DNA from: Prevotellaceae bacterium UBA3627
GTDB lineage: Bacteria > Bacteroidota > Bacteroidia > Bacteroidales > Bacteroidaceae
Assembly: GCA_002373375.1 (NCBI GenBank)
Contig: DFLE01000035.1
Coordinates: 1 to 33,320, forward strand
Length of the DNA: 33,320 nt
Reading direction: 5' to 3'
Part shown: positions 23,233-31,231 of the stretch, piece by piece
How the letters are laid out: every line of letters begins with the position of its first letter
Numbering within the stretch: position 1 is the first letter of the stretch
Made by a program: the position numbers and the translations under genes
The notes under the pieces: generated by a model
Database searches by the model: none
Seen by the model: only the letters and a program-made list of their open reading frames with translations
Told to the model about the DNA's origin: nothing

Positions 23233-25488
23233 TCAGGCCTCTGGCACTTGCTCTTCGACTTTGTGCCCCAGAACCTTTCTCAGAGACAGTATGTTCCTGC
23301 CATCCTTGCGCTCATAGCTTATGTCGTCCATAATCTGTCGCACCAGGTATATACCCAGTCCTCCTATAGGCCGTTCCTCTGCAGACAGAGTGGTGTCAAT
23401 GTCGCTCTGTTTAGTGGGGTCAAAAGGCTTGCCGTTGTCACTGATGGTAATCGTCAGGTATTTCTCGTCGGTGGTGGCTACAATGTTGACTACGCCCATA
23501 GTTCCCTTGGGATAGGCATAGTTCATTACGTTGACCACTGTCTCCTCCACAGCCAGGTCAACCCCCATGCTCTCAGACATGTCGAGTCCTGCTTCCTCGG
23601 CAATGCTGCTGATGAACTCATGTAGCTGCGGCACTTTCTCTATGTCGTTAGGCAGGGTGATGGTATGCTGCCTTTGTATGTTGGCACGGTCCTTTTGCGG
23701 AGTGTATTGTACAGCCATCATCGTCAGGTCGTCGCTCTGTTCAGCCTCGCCTACAAACTTATGCACAGCCTCTGTCATCTGTTCTATTATGGTGACAGGC
23801 GACGGTTTGCCGTCAATACAAGCTGCTTTCGCTGTGTCGTGCAGACGCTGCTCGCCAAACTGCTTATGCTCAAAGTTCTCAGCCTCCGTCAGTCCGTCGG
23901 TATATAGGAATATAGTGGTGCCTTTGTCTATCAGCGTCTCCTGACGGGTGAAATGCCAGTCCCTCATGACACCTGCCGGTATGTTGCTGTCAACGGGCAG
24001 CAGTCCCAGGTGCTTGCCATCCTCAGATATAAGCAGTGGGGCGTCATGTCCGGCATTACAGTAACGCATATTGCCGGTACACATGTCTATCACACCTACA
24101 AACAGTGTTACAAACATATCCATGTCGTTATCCTCGGCTATGCTGTCGCTCAGTTGGCTGACGATGTTGTCAGGCTCTGACACATGGGCAGAGATAGTGC
24201 GGAACAGCGACTTTGTGACTGCCATCACCAGTGACGCCGGCACACCTTTGCCGCTGACGTCTCCGATGCAGAAGAACAGCTTGTTGCCGCGTATGTAGAA
24301 GTCATACAGGTCGCCGCCTACAGCCTTCGCCGGGGTCTGCTGTCCGTATATAGTGATAGAGTCGCAGTCAGGGTAGGGCGGGAAGCTCTTTGGCAGCATG
24401 GACATCTGTATGGCACGTGCTACGCTCAGCTCGTTTTGTATGCGTTTCTTCTCAGTGTTTATCTGCTCCAGACGTCGTGCGCTGCGTGCTGAGTGCCAGA
24501 TGATGAACCCCAGCAAACCCATGCCTGCGAGCATTAACAGTCCGAGCATGAATGTTACATGTCTCAGGCCGTGGAATATCTCGCTGTCGGTACATACCAC
24601 CGCCATAGACCATCCTGTGTCGTCATCCATTTGGTCATAGAACACATATTTTTTCTCGCCTTTGTCATCGCGTACGGTGGCCTGACCGTTCTCTCCTGCC
24701 AGCATCTTGCGGTTGATGTGGCTTATGGTGCTGTCCTCCATCTTCGATGATACATGCTCCAGACTGTTGCGCATGATAAGCGTCTCCACAGGACATGCCA
24801 TAATCTGACCTTCGCGTGACAACAGTACGTTATATGAACCGGGGTAGATGTGATGTGCATTGATAACCTGTGAAAGCCAGTCGAGCGACACGTCGGCGGT
24901 AAGCACAGCTACGATGTTGCCGGCAGGGTTATGTATGGGCTTGCTGTATGTGGCCATCATCATCTCTCCTCCGCCCTTGTCATAGTACGGCTCGCTCCAG
25001 TATCCGCTACCGGTCTGCATAGGCTTGGTGTACCACTCCATGGAGTGATAGTCATATTCCTTGGTGCCCAGTTGCTTGCTTATTGTCTTTCCGTCACTCT
25101 TGTAGGAGTACGGTGCAAACTGCCGTCCTTTGCTTTTGTAGTAATAAGGCTTGAATGCCACAGTGCTGCCCACTATATACTCATTGCTTGCCAGCATCAT
25201 GCGGGTTACGGCTTCCAGTGAGTCAGGCTCAGACAGCCGTTGCTCCACAGCCCACACCGTATTTGCCACCGCTACCTCCACGATGTTCTTTACGTTGCGT
25301 ATCTCAAGGCTCTTGGCCTGAAGTTCGCCCTCGGCACGTTGCTCCACTTCTTTGCGTATGCCTTCTTTCGCATAGAAATACTGTATGGCGCTTGTAGCCT
25401 CTATCAGTATGGCCGCAGTCAGTATGATGGCAATGTTGCTCTTCGAGCGTTGTGACTTTGGAGTAAATCGGCTAAAGATGTTTTTCAT
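23233..25488 (-). CDS. Sensor protein with SpoIIE phosphatase and RsbW-like kinase domains
   Basis: The 751-residue protein has a membrane segment (about 18-38), an extracytoplasmic Cache-like sensing domain (about 45-305, with GGGEMMMATYSKPI and VLTADVSLDWL), a second membrane segment (about 312-332) and a short coil. A PP2C/SpoIIE phosphatase domain covers about 370-598 (VGGDLYDFY with Asp393, GDVSGKGVPASLVM with Asp410, SDDLTMMAV with Asp586/587). A C-terminal GHKL ATPase domain covers about 608-745 (AVEETVVNVMNYAYP, ISDNGKPFDP, GGLGIYLVRQ). So one protein carries both the phosphatase and the kinase of a partner switch, with a sensor outside. Its start overlaps the hydrolase stop (ATGA). 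All key metal and ATP residues are present. Confidence 0.92.
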   Translation of the reverse strand: MKNIFSRFTPKSQRSKSNIAIILTAAILIEATSAIQYFYAKEGIRKEVEQRAEGELQAKSLEIRNVKNIVEVAVANTVWAVEQRLSEPDSLEAVTRMMLASNEYIVGSTVAFKPYYYKSKGRQFAPYSYKSDGKTISKQLGTKEYDYHSMEWYTKPMQTGSGYWSEPYYDKGGGEMMMATYSKPIHNPAGNIVAVLTADVSLDWLSQVINAHHIYPGSYNVLLSREGQIMACPVETLIMRNSLEHVSSKMEDSTISHINRKMLAGENGQATVRDDKGEKKYVFYDQMDDDTGWSMAVVCTDSEIFHGLRHVTFMLGLLMLAGMGLLGFIIWHSARSARRLEQINTEKKRIQNELSVARAIQMSMLPKSFPPYPDCDSITIYGQQTPAKAVGGDLYDFYIRGNKLFFCIGDVSGKGVPASLVMAVTKSLFRTISAHVSEPDNIVSQLSDSIAEDNDMDMFVTLFVGVIDMCTGNMRYCNAGHDAPLLISEDGKHLGLLPVDSNIPAGVMRDWHFTRQETLIDKGTTIFLYTDGLTEAENFEHKQFGEQRLHDTAKAACIDGKPSPVTIIEQMTEAVHKFVGEAEQSDDLTMMAVQYTPQKDRANIQRQHTITLPNDIEKVPQLHEFISSIAEEAGLDMSESMGVDLAVEETVVNVMNYAYPKGTMGVVNIVATTDEKYLTITISDNGKPFDPTKQSDIDTTLSAEERPIGGLGIYLVRQIMDDISYERKDGRNILSLRKVLGHKVEEQVPEA

Positions 25489-26063
25489 GATAAGGTTCCA
25501 AATGTTTTATTGACTAATGTGTGGAATTCTTTATAGGCGTCGGTATCAGATAAGTCGTTCAGTGCCTCGGCAAGCGCATGGTAGCGCCACGCATGTTCTG
25601 CCGGGTCTTTTACTGTGAACCTGTTCCACAGCTCGTCGCCAAGTACAGCATAGTCATGGGCTATGGCCCGCATGTTGGATAGCTTGTCGCCCAAGGCTAC
25701 TATCTTGATGTCAAGGTCGGCGTTTCTCAGTCTGTCAAGGGTATCCTGCTTGCGCTGGTGCCATGTCTCGGCCTTCGAGCCTCCTGTCTTGTCATCACTC
25801 TCGGCTTCTACTAACATAGCGACACGCTCTCCGAACTCCTTCTTCAGGTCGTCGGCGGTGGTATCGGTGTCCTCTATCACGTCATGCAGTGCTGCTGCTG
25901 CCAGAAGTTCCTGGTCATTGGTCATGGTTGCCACTATGCAGACAGCCTCCATAGGATGCACGATATAAGGAAAGCCTTTTCCTTTCCTTTCCATTCCCTG
26001 GTGTGCTTTGACAGCGAAGGTTATGGCGCGGTCAAGCAAAGAGGTGTCGATATGTTGTTTCAT
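25485..26063 (-). CDS. Small (p)ppGpp hydrolase (HD domain)
   Basis: The 192-residue protein is a single HD domain of the SpoT/Mesh1 type. The metal and catalytic residues are all there: His36 (YIVHPMEAV), His60-Asp61 with Glu64-Asp65 (ALHDVIEDTDTT), Asp126 and Asn130 (LGDKLSNMRAI). This type removes the 3'-pyrophosphate from (p)ppGpp. There is no synthetase, TGS or ACT domain. It lies 19 bases after a synthetase gene and overlaps the sensor phosphatase gene by 4 bases, so the two enzymes of an alarmone cycle are made together. It could also act on another nucleotide. Confidence 0.9.
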   Translation of the reverse strand: MKQHIDTSLLDRAITFAVKAHQGMERKGKGFPYIVHPMEAVCIVATMTNDQELLAAAALHDVIEDTDTTADDLKKEFGERVAMLVEAESDDKTGGSKAETWHQRKQDTLDRLRNADLDIKIVALGDKLSNMRAIAHDYAVLGDELWNRFTVKDPAEHAWRYHALAEALNDLSDTDAYKEFHTLVNKTFGTLS

Positions 26064-26082
26064 TGTGTATCAGGTTTTAGGG

Positions 26083-27207
26083 TTATGATTTCTTTGTGTT
26101 GGCGGCGTCGCTGGTCTCTTGCGACTTATGCGTGAGCTCTCGTGCATGCTTGAGAATCTCGTTTGCTATCTCTATGTTGTTAGGGTCGCTTCCGTTCAGC
26201 AGGTCTATGACCTTGCACAGCTCTGTCGCTCCGCCTCCTTTCTTCAGTATATATACATAGCAAAGGTTCTGCAGACCGATGTTCTCAGAGAGGATGTCGA
26301 TGTCGGTGGTTCCCAGCTGTGATGCAGCTAACTTGAATGCGTCGTCACTGTAGTATTCTATTAGCCGGTTGACGTCGCCGAGGGTTTCCATGCCTAACTC
26401 TTGTAACACCAGCAGGAAGTACATCATTGGTGCTGGGTATAGCTCTGCCTGGTTGATGGAGGCTATACGCTGGTTGAGGCTGTTGAACGGCCGCGTGTCA
26501 AGGAACTGCCTGAAGGTGTCGGCATTCAGATATACATTGTCCAACTGTCCTGATGCCTGCAGCGTCAGCATCTGGCGACGGTAGTCGGCCAGGGCGTTGC
26601 GCAGGCGGTCAAACTCCTCGTCAATAAGTTCCAGCATACCGGCGAGCCTGTTAAACTGGCGCAGGTACTCGCGTGGTATCTTTATGTCGCCTTTGTATTT
26701 CGTGTCATGGTCAAGGTCGCTCCATACATGCTGCAAGGCTGTACGCATCTGTATCTCAAACGGCAGTTCGTTAAGCTGCGGCATATCTGCATCTTCTGAT
26801 ATCTTCTTTGGCAGACGACAGATGTAGTGCAGTGAGTTGTAGCCGAAGCTGTCAAGGCGGTGCAGCTTGCGCTTGTCCACGGAGTTCCTCCAGTCCACGT
26901 CAAATATCTCGCTGACGATGGCGGCAACCTTGTCCACGTCCGTACCGTAGAATGTTACTATGCGTATGCCGAGGATGTCCGTCACATCGTCGAGTGAGTT
27001 GTATTTCGCTCCCTTCAACTCTAATTTCCCCGCCAAGGAGTCAGCCGCCTTGATACGAGATTCCAAGGCGGTTACCCTTACACGCTGTGTGTCAAGAGCC
27101 TGGCGCAATGCGCCAATAGCCAGTTGCTCTATGCGCTTGTATATGGAGAGACGTTCATGGTATTGCTCCATGAGCATCTCGCCATGAAGGTCAAGTTGAT
27201 AGTTCAT
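26083..27207 (-). CDS. Small alarmone synthetase (RelA/SpoT synthetase domain)
   Basis: The 374-residue protein has a RelA/SpoT synthetase domain at about 40-180 with its signature residues: R51 and K53 (SRIKAADSLAGK), DDVTDILGIRIV with D77, FGYNSLHYI (G122, Y123), and FEIQMRTALQHVWSDLDH with E151, Q153 and H167, then YK (171-172). These are what ATP:GTP pyrophosphotransfer needs. Residues 185-374 are a helical region I do not recognise, without TGS, ACT or hydrolase parts. It is the first gene of the four-gene signalling operon, after a strong promoter. A tRNA-modifying toxSAS role is possible, since those share this fold. Confidence 0.9.
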   Translation of the reverse strand: MNYQLDLHGEMLMEQYHERLSIYKRIEQLAIGALRQALDTQRVRVTALESRIKAADSLAGKLELKGAKYNSLDDVTDILGIRIVTFYGTDVDKVAAIVSEIFDVDWRNSVDKRKLHRLDSFGYNSLHYICRLPKKISEDADMPQLNELPFEIQMRTALQHVWSDLDHDTKYKGDIKIPREYLRQFNRLAGMLELIDEEFDRLRNALADYRRQMLTLQASGQLDNVYLNADTFRQFLDTRPFNSLNQRIASINQAELYPAPMMYFLLVLQELGMETLGDVNRLIEYYSDDAFKLAASQLGTTDIDILSENIGLQNLCYVYILKKGGGATELCKVIDLLNGSDPNNIEIANEILKHARELTHKSQETSDAANTKKS

Positions 27208-27234
27208 CCGTGTGTGTAAAATATATTCCTATGG

Positions 27235-27265
27235 CAAAGATACTTAAAGTTACTGACAAGACAAA
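27235..27265 (-). promoter_or_regulatory. Promoter of the alarmone/partner-switch operon
   Basis: On the minus strand TTTG (27262-27265) and TATCTTTG (27235-27242) are exactly 19 bases apart. Transcription should start near 27228, about 20 bases before the synthetase ATG. Confidence 0.75.
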
Positions 27266-27506
27266 AGAAAATGTCAATTTTTTTTCATCATGGCGTTACT
27301 TTTCTTGTCTCGCTGGCGTGTAAAGATGAGGTGGCAGGCTGGCATACTTGTATGTATCATTGGGTTGTCAAAATGTAAGCAGAATACATAAATTTACAGC
27401 ATTGTGTCATTGTGTGGTTTGCGGCGGAAAAGTTAGAAAGAGACATGATAATCATGTTTCGGGAACTTGAATGTCGGCTTTTTCTGCCGTTTTTCGTGTC
27501 CGATGT

Positions 27507-27616
27507 TGTCATTCGATAGCTTTTAGGTTGTCATTCGATAGCTTTTACACTGTCAAAGCTATCGTTTTACATCGTGAAAGCTATGCTTTTACGCCCTGAA
27601 AAGCGATGTTTTAGCA
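27507..27616. repeat. Array of five degenerate 22-bp units
   Basis: Five units begin at 27507, 27529, 27551, 27573 and 27595, each exactly 22 bases. Units 1 and 2 share 19 of 22 bases (TGTCATTCGATAGCTTTTA). Units 3 and 4 carry AAAGCTATCGTTTTAC and AAAGCTATGCTTTTAC. Unit 5 is more diverged (GAAAAGCGATGTTTTA). The core AAAGC-AT-GCTTT is palindromic. No unique spacers separate the units, so it is not a CRISPR array. Confidence 0.85.
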
Positions 27617-27676
27617 TGGGCGGAATAATCGTGTGTTTGTTAAAGCCTTGAAACATAGCGTTTTGCAAAATGGCGC

Positions 27677-27726
27677 AAAAAAGGGGATTTTTGCGTTCAG
27701 ATGGTTGTCTGGTGGCAAAAATCCCC
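27677..27726 (-). terminator. Intrinsic terminator of the thioredoxin-like gene
   Basis: On the minus strand GGGGATTTTTGC (27726-27715) pairs perfectly over 12 bases with GCAAAAATCCCC (27694-27683) around a 20-base loop, followed by six T. It lies 74 bases after the gene stop. Confidence 0.8.
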
Positions 27727-27799
27727 GTATTTTGAGGGTTGCAAAAATCAAAGTGTAAGCAAAGCGCCTGTTTTCATGACACTTTGTCAATTCTTTTTC

Positions 27800-29317
27800 C
27801 TATTCGTTCAGCAGGTGTTCCACGTCTGTGTCGTCACGCTGCTTGCCCTGCTTGTCAAAGAGGACGATGAACGGGATGCTGCTGAAATTGAATTTCTCTG
27901 ACAGGTAGCCCCATTCCTGTCGTGTGACGTGAATGTGCTCACCCTTGATGTTGTTAGGTTCGAGGAAAGAGCGGCATTTCTCTGGTGTGTCATCTGTTAT
28001 ATATATGTATTTCACGGGCTTGTCCTTGTTTGCCTCTACCTCGTCGCGCATGCGGAGCATCTTGGCGCGGCACGGACCGCATGACATTGCCCAGAAATCA
28101 ACATACAGCACGTTGCCCTTGTATGGCTCAATGATGCGCTGGAAAATGCTGTCGCCCTTGGTCTGGGGCTTCTGCTCCTCTACCTTTATCTCGTATTTCT
28201 TTACATAGTCGCGGTATGCGCGTACGGCATGACGACACAGTTCGGGGTGGGTGATGACTGGCAGTGTGGCAGCCATGATGTTGGCGGCTTTGTCATTGTC
28301 ATTCTTGTACCAGTTGAATATCTCGTAGCAGGAAAAGCGGAGCTGACACACCTGTGCGGTGAAGTCTGTGGGGCTGAGGTGCAGTTTGTCGCGAAGCTCG
28401 TTCATGGCCGTCTGGCATGTATTTCCTTCCCAGTGAGAGAATCGCAGCGGGCGCATCAGGCTGAACTCTACTCTGTTGAAGAAAAAGAAGTCACCGGCTA
28501 TCATCAGCAGCGGGTTGTCGAGCAGGTATTTTTCGCGCGGGGCGGCAAAGCTGAAATAACGCTGCCAGTAAGAGTCGATGTCGGGGATGCTGTCCTCCTC
28601 CTGATATTCAAAACCGCAGCATATACTGTACAGATGCTGGGCGAGGATGTGTGTGCGCAGAATGTCGGAGGCGAGGGGAGAGCACTCTGCAAGTTCGGGC
28701 AGCCCGGCGTTCATGCGGCGCACTAAGTCGTCAAGCTGTTCCACCTGTTTGTCTTTCCATATCATTACGGAGTCGGGGCCCTTCTTGTATATGTAGTTCA
28801 ATGGGATGTCGCAGTACGCTTTGTGTATCTTTTCATACAGCCTTGTCACCTCGCCGCTCACTCCTGTTCCGGTCCATGTGACACCCTCTTCTTTCGTGGG
28901 CTTTGTCGGGTCAATCGTCAGCTCCAGTGTGTCTCCAGGACAGGCATACACCATGGATGTCGGGTGTATGAATAAGAACATAGGGTGGGGGACATGGATG
29001 TTGAGTGAGAAAGTGCCGTTGCTGCCGAACTCGATAACTGACCGCTCCTTTCTATTTGTGACGTAGTCATGCATTATGACTGATAACCTGCCGTTGATTT
29101 TCGCAAGCTCTTCTTCAGGAATGTCGTTTCCAGAAAGGCCGGCGATGTGTCCCTTCAGTACCACGTCGCCGCCTTGGAATAGCTGCTCGTCAAGTGTCGC
29201 GCTCGGGTAGTTGGTTAGTTGTGGAACGGCCTCTTCCTTAGCTTTCTTCTTTGCCTCGGCGCCAAGAGGGAAGAGGAGCACGGCGAGGAGGATTGTCAGG
29301 ATAGTTTTCTTGTTCAT
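27800..29317 (-). CDS. Exported TlpA/thioredoxin-like protein
   Basis: The 505-residue protein has a signal peptide (cleavage near residue 22, GAEAKKK). The long N-terminal part (about 30-380) has beta-rich and helical stretches that resemble the non-catalytic part of Bacteroidetes TlpA-like proteins. The C-terminal thioredoxin fold (about 385-505) has the redox site WAMSCGPCR with Cys413 and Cys416, and the cis-Pro segment SSIPFIVLFDKQGK. It probably acts on disulfides or as a reductant in the periplasm; partners are unknown. It is a single gene with its own -7 box and terminator. Confidence 0.88.
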   Translation of the reverse strand: MNKKTILTILLAVLLFPLGAEAKKKAKEEAVPQLTNYPSATLDEQLFQGGDVVLKGHIAGLSGNDIPEEELAKINGRLSVIMHDYVTNRKERSVIEFGSNGTFSLNIHVPHPMFLFIHPTSMVYACPGDTLELTIDPTKPTKEEGVTWTGTGVSGEVTRLYEKIHKAYCDIPLNYIYKKGPDSVMIWKDKQVEQLDDLVRRMNAGLPELAECSPLASDILRTHILAQHLYSICCGFEYQEEDSIPDIDSYWQRYFSFAAPREKYLLDNPLLMIAGDFFFFNRVEFSLMRPLRFSHWEGNTCQTAMNELRDKLHLSPTDFTAQVCQLRFSCYEIFNWYKNDNDKAANIMAATLPVITHPELCRHAVRAYRDYVKKYEIKVEEQKPQTKGDSIFQRIIEPYKGNVLYVDFWAMSCGPCRAKMLRMRDEVEANKDKPVKYIYITDDTPEKCRSFLEPNNIKGEHIHVTRQEWGYLSEKFNFSSIPFIVLFDKQGKQRDDTDVEHLLNE

Positions 29318-29354
29318 TAATTATAAATGTCTTTTTCTCGTGTGTCTGGATGTG

Positions 29355-29362
29355 CAAAGATA
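29355..29362 (-). promoter_or_regulatory. Possible -7 box of the thioredoxin-like gene
   Basis: TATCTTTG on the minus strand matches TAnnTTTG, 38 bases upstream of the start codon. No TTTG was found at the expected -33 distance, so the promoter is only half supported. Confidence 0.45.
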
Positions 29363-29480
29363 TAAAAAAATAAATAAAAGTCGTGGTTGCGGGTGTGATG
29401 GTTATAACTAATTAACAATTTTTCTTAGTTGATTGATAAAAGTTAAATAATTATAAAAAACAAAGAAAAAGCCCGCTTGT

Positions 29481-29514
29481 TTTGCAAGTACTACAATATT
29501 TATTTGTAACTTTG
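29481..29514 (+). promoter_or_regulatory. Promoter of infC-rpmI-rplT
   Basis: TAACTTTG lies at 29507-29514. The nearest TTTG is at 29481-29484, 22 bases away, longer than ideal. The leader to infC would be about 66 bases. Confidence 0.5.
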
Positions 29515-29587
29515 CACTCGCTTTGTGCGTATACGCGTAACAGAGGCAAGTAAAACAGTACAATATCGTACCACTTAAAAACAGTTA

Positions 29588-30289
29588 ATGAGACAAGACA
29601 ACAGAAAACAAAACTTAAAAAGCCAATACCGCATCAATGAGCAAATCCGCGTGCGTGAGGTACGTGTAGTCGGCGAGGACGGTTCCTCGGTGATGCCTAC
29701 GAGAGAAGCTCTTGATATAGCCCGTCAGCAGGGCGTGGACCTTGTGGAGATAAGCCCTAATGCGGAGCCACCTGTTTGTCGTATCATTGACTATTCAAAG
29801 TTCCTTTACCAGCAGAAGAAGAAGGCAAAGGAGATGAAGCAGAAGCAGGTGAAGGTTGAGGTGAAGGAGATACGCTTCGGACCGCAGACCGATGACCATG
29901 ACTATAACTTCAAGCTCAAGCATGCCAAGGAGTTCCTTGAGGAGGGTAACAAGGTACGTGCGTACGTATTCTTCCGTGGCCGCTCAATTCTCTTTAAGGA
30001 GCAGGGTGAGGTTCTGTTGCTGCGTTTTGCCAATGACTTGGAGGAGTATGGCAAGGTAGAGCAGATGCCACGCTTGGAAGGAAAGAAGATGTTCCTCTTT
30101 ATTGCGCCTAAGAAGGTAGGTCAGGCTAAGAAGTCACAGCAGAAGATGGACAGAGAGCGCCGCGAGGCTGAGGCAGCAGAGGCTGGCAAGCAGTCAGTGG
30201 CTGACGAAGCACCACAGAACGGTGGCCTGGCAGAGAATGCTAAGGGCTTTGAGGCCTTGGCAAAGCTGCGCGAGGGCATAGAAGACTAA
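29588..30289 (+). CDS. infC: Translation initiation factor IF-3
   Basis: The 233-residue protein has both IF-3 domains. The N-terminal one spans about 14-85 (YRINEQIRVREVRVVGEDG, VDLVEISPNAEPPVCRIIDYSKFLYQ). The C-terminal one spans about 92-180 (VKEIRFGPQTDDHDYNFKLK, FFRGRSILFKEQG). IF-3 binds the 30S subunit and checks start-codon pairing. Residues after about 185 form a Lys/Glu/Ala-rich tail not needed for the core fold. The start is ATG here, while in many bacteria infC uses a rare start codon. It is the first gene of the standard infC-rpmI-rplT operon. Confidence 0.97.
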   Translation: MRQDNRKQNLKSQYRINEQIRVREVRVVGEDGSSVMPTREALDIARQQGVDLVEISPNAEPPVCRIIDYSKFLYQQKKKAKEMKQKQVKVEVKEIRFGPQTDDHDYNFKLKHAKEFLEEGNKVRAYVFFRGRSILFKEQGEVLLLRFANDLEEYGKVEQMPRLEGKKMFLFIAPKKVGQAKKSQQKMDRERREAEAAEAGKQSVADEAPQNGGLAENAKGFEALAKLREGIED

Positions 30290-30358
30290 GAAAATAACAG
30301 CGAAGGCGCTTGGTATATGCGCCCAGCAATTAATAACAATTAATAAACATAACAAAAA

Positions 30359-30556
30359 ATGCCAAAAGTAAAGACAAACTCTGGTGCTAAGAAGCGTTTC
30401 GCTTTCACCGGTTCAGGTAAGGTTAAGAGACATCACGCTTACCACAGTCACATCCTGACAAAGAAGACCAAGAAGCAGAAGAGAAACCTGCTCGGTTCTG
30501 CAATCGTTGACACAACAAACATGAAGCAGGTACGTGACCTGTTGTGCTTGCGTTAA
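30359..30556 (+). CDS. rpmI: Ribosomal protein L35
   Basis: The 65-residue basic protein (MPKVKTNSGAKKRFAFTGSG, KVKRHHAYHSHILTKKTKKQ) is L35 of the large subunit, of normal length. It is in the standard place between infC and rplT. The spacer before it holds a small hairpin, GGCGC (30305-30309) with GCGCC (30319-30323). Confidence 0.97.
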   Translation: MPKVKTNSGAKKRFAFTGSGKVKRHHAYHSHILTKKTKKQKRNLLGSAIVDTTNMKQVRDLLCLR

Positions 30557-30600
30557 TTAACCCTATTGTCTAATCTTTTTGAAAAGAAAGTAAAAAAACT

Positions 30601-30945
30601 ATGCCAAGATCAGTAAATCATGTTGCCTCAAAGGCAAAGAGAACTCGTATCCTGAAGTTGACCAAGGGTTACTATGGCGCACGCAAGAACGTTTGGACCG
30701 TAGCTAAGAACACTTGGGAGAAAGGTCTTACATACGCTTATCGCGACCGTAAGAATAAGAAACGTAACTTCCGCGCACTGTGGATTCAGCGTATCAACGC
30801 TGCCGCACGTCAGGAAGGCCTGTCATACTCAGTACTCATGGGTATGTTGCACAAGGCTGGCATCGAGATTAACCGTAAGGTGCTCGCTGACCTCGCTATC
30901 AACAACCCTGAGGCTTTCAAGGCTATCGTTGACAAAGTGAAGTAA
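30601..30945 (+). CDS. rplT: Ribosomal protein L20
   Basis: The 114-residue basic protein (MPRSVNHVASKAKRTRILKL, TKGYYGARKNVWTVAK) is L20, which binds 23S rRNA early in large-subunit assembly. In other bacteria L20 also represses its own operon by binding the mRNA; whether that holds here cannot be seen from the sequence. It is the last gene before the terminator at 30984-31027. Confidence 0.97.
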   Translation: MPRSVNHVASKAKRTRILKLTKGYYGARKNVWTVAKNTWEKGLTYAYRDRKNKKRNFRALWIQRINAAARQEGLSYSVLMGMLHKAGIEINRKVLADLAINNPEAFKAIVDKVK

Positions 30946-30983
30946 ATGGGGCGGATATCCGCATCTGTTGACAGATAACAAAA

Positions 30984-31027
30984 AGACAGGTGTTTTTCAT
31001 AATCTGAAAAATACCTGTCTTTTTTTT
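30984..31027 (+). terminator. Intrinsic terminator of infC-rpmI-rplT
   Basis: AGACAGGTGTTTTTCA (30984-30999) pairs over 16 positions (one G-U) with TGAAAAATACCTGTCT (31005-31020) around a 5-base loop, with seven T after it. It stands about 40 bases after the rplT stop. Confidence 0.92.
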
Positions 31028-31093
31028 GCGTGATATTGATAATAAAAAGAATAGGCGTGCGTTAACTATATATAACAACAAATTAACCCGCCT

Positions 31094-31222
31094 ATGAATC
31101 AAAATTACCCTATTAATTATTTTATGCCGTCAGAAAGCACACTGTCGATTATTCGTCAGTATGCACATTCTTTCCGCACACTTAACGTAGAAGGAAAATA
31201 TATTCCTGTCTTTCTTAACTAA
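31094..31222 (+). CDS. Small protein of 42 residues before rpe
   Basis: A frame from 31094 to 31222 encodes 42 residues, opening MNQNYPINYFMPSESTLSII and closing KYIPVFLN. MPSESTLSIIRQYAHSFRTL looks like a helix with mixed charge; a second start is possible at Met11. I have an impression of short Bacteroidales proteins with the same MPSE...IRQ...YR...LN layout, but I cannot verify that here. It stops 9 bases before the rpe start, as an operon gene would. It is soluble, with no signal peptide or membrane segment. Confidence 0.55.
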   Translation: MNQNYPINYFMPSESTLSIIRQYAHSFRTLNVEGKYIPVFLN

Positions 31223-31231
31223 ACATCTGTT

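Larger units (their letters stand above)
27208..27799. other. 592-base intergenic region
   Basis: This gap has no convincing gene. It holds the promoter at 27235-27265, the 22-base repeat array (27507-27616), a near-copy out of phase at about 27647-27668, the terminator 27677-27726, and an 8-base inverted pair CAAAGTGT / ACACTTTG at 27749-27756 and 27779-27786. The stretch 27266-27500 shows nothing I can name. Confidence 0.6.

Noticed and set aside
27507..27616. CRISPR array
   Set aside because: The 22-base units follow each other without unique spacers, and no cas gene is near.
27683..27726. Plus-strand terminator
   Set aside because: The hairpin is perfect, but the T-run is only on the minus-strand side, where the thioredoxin-like gene ends.
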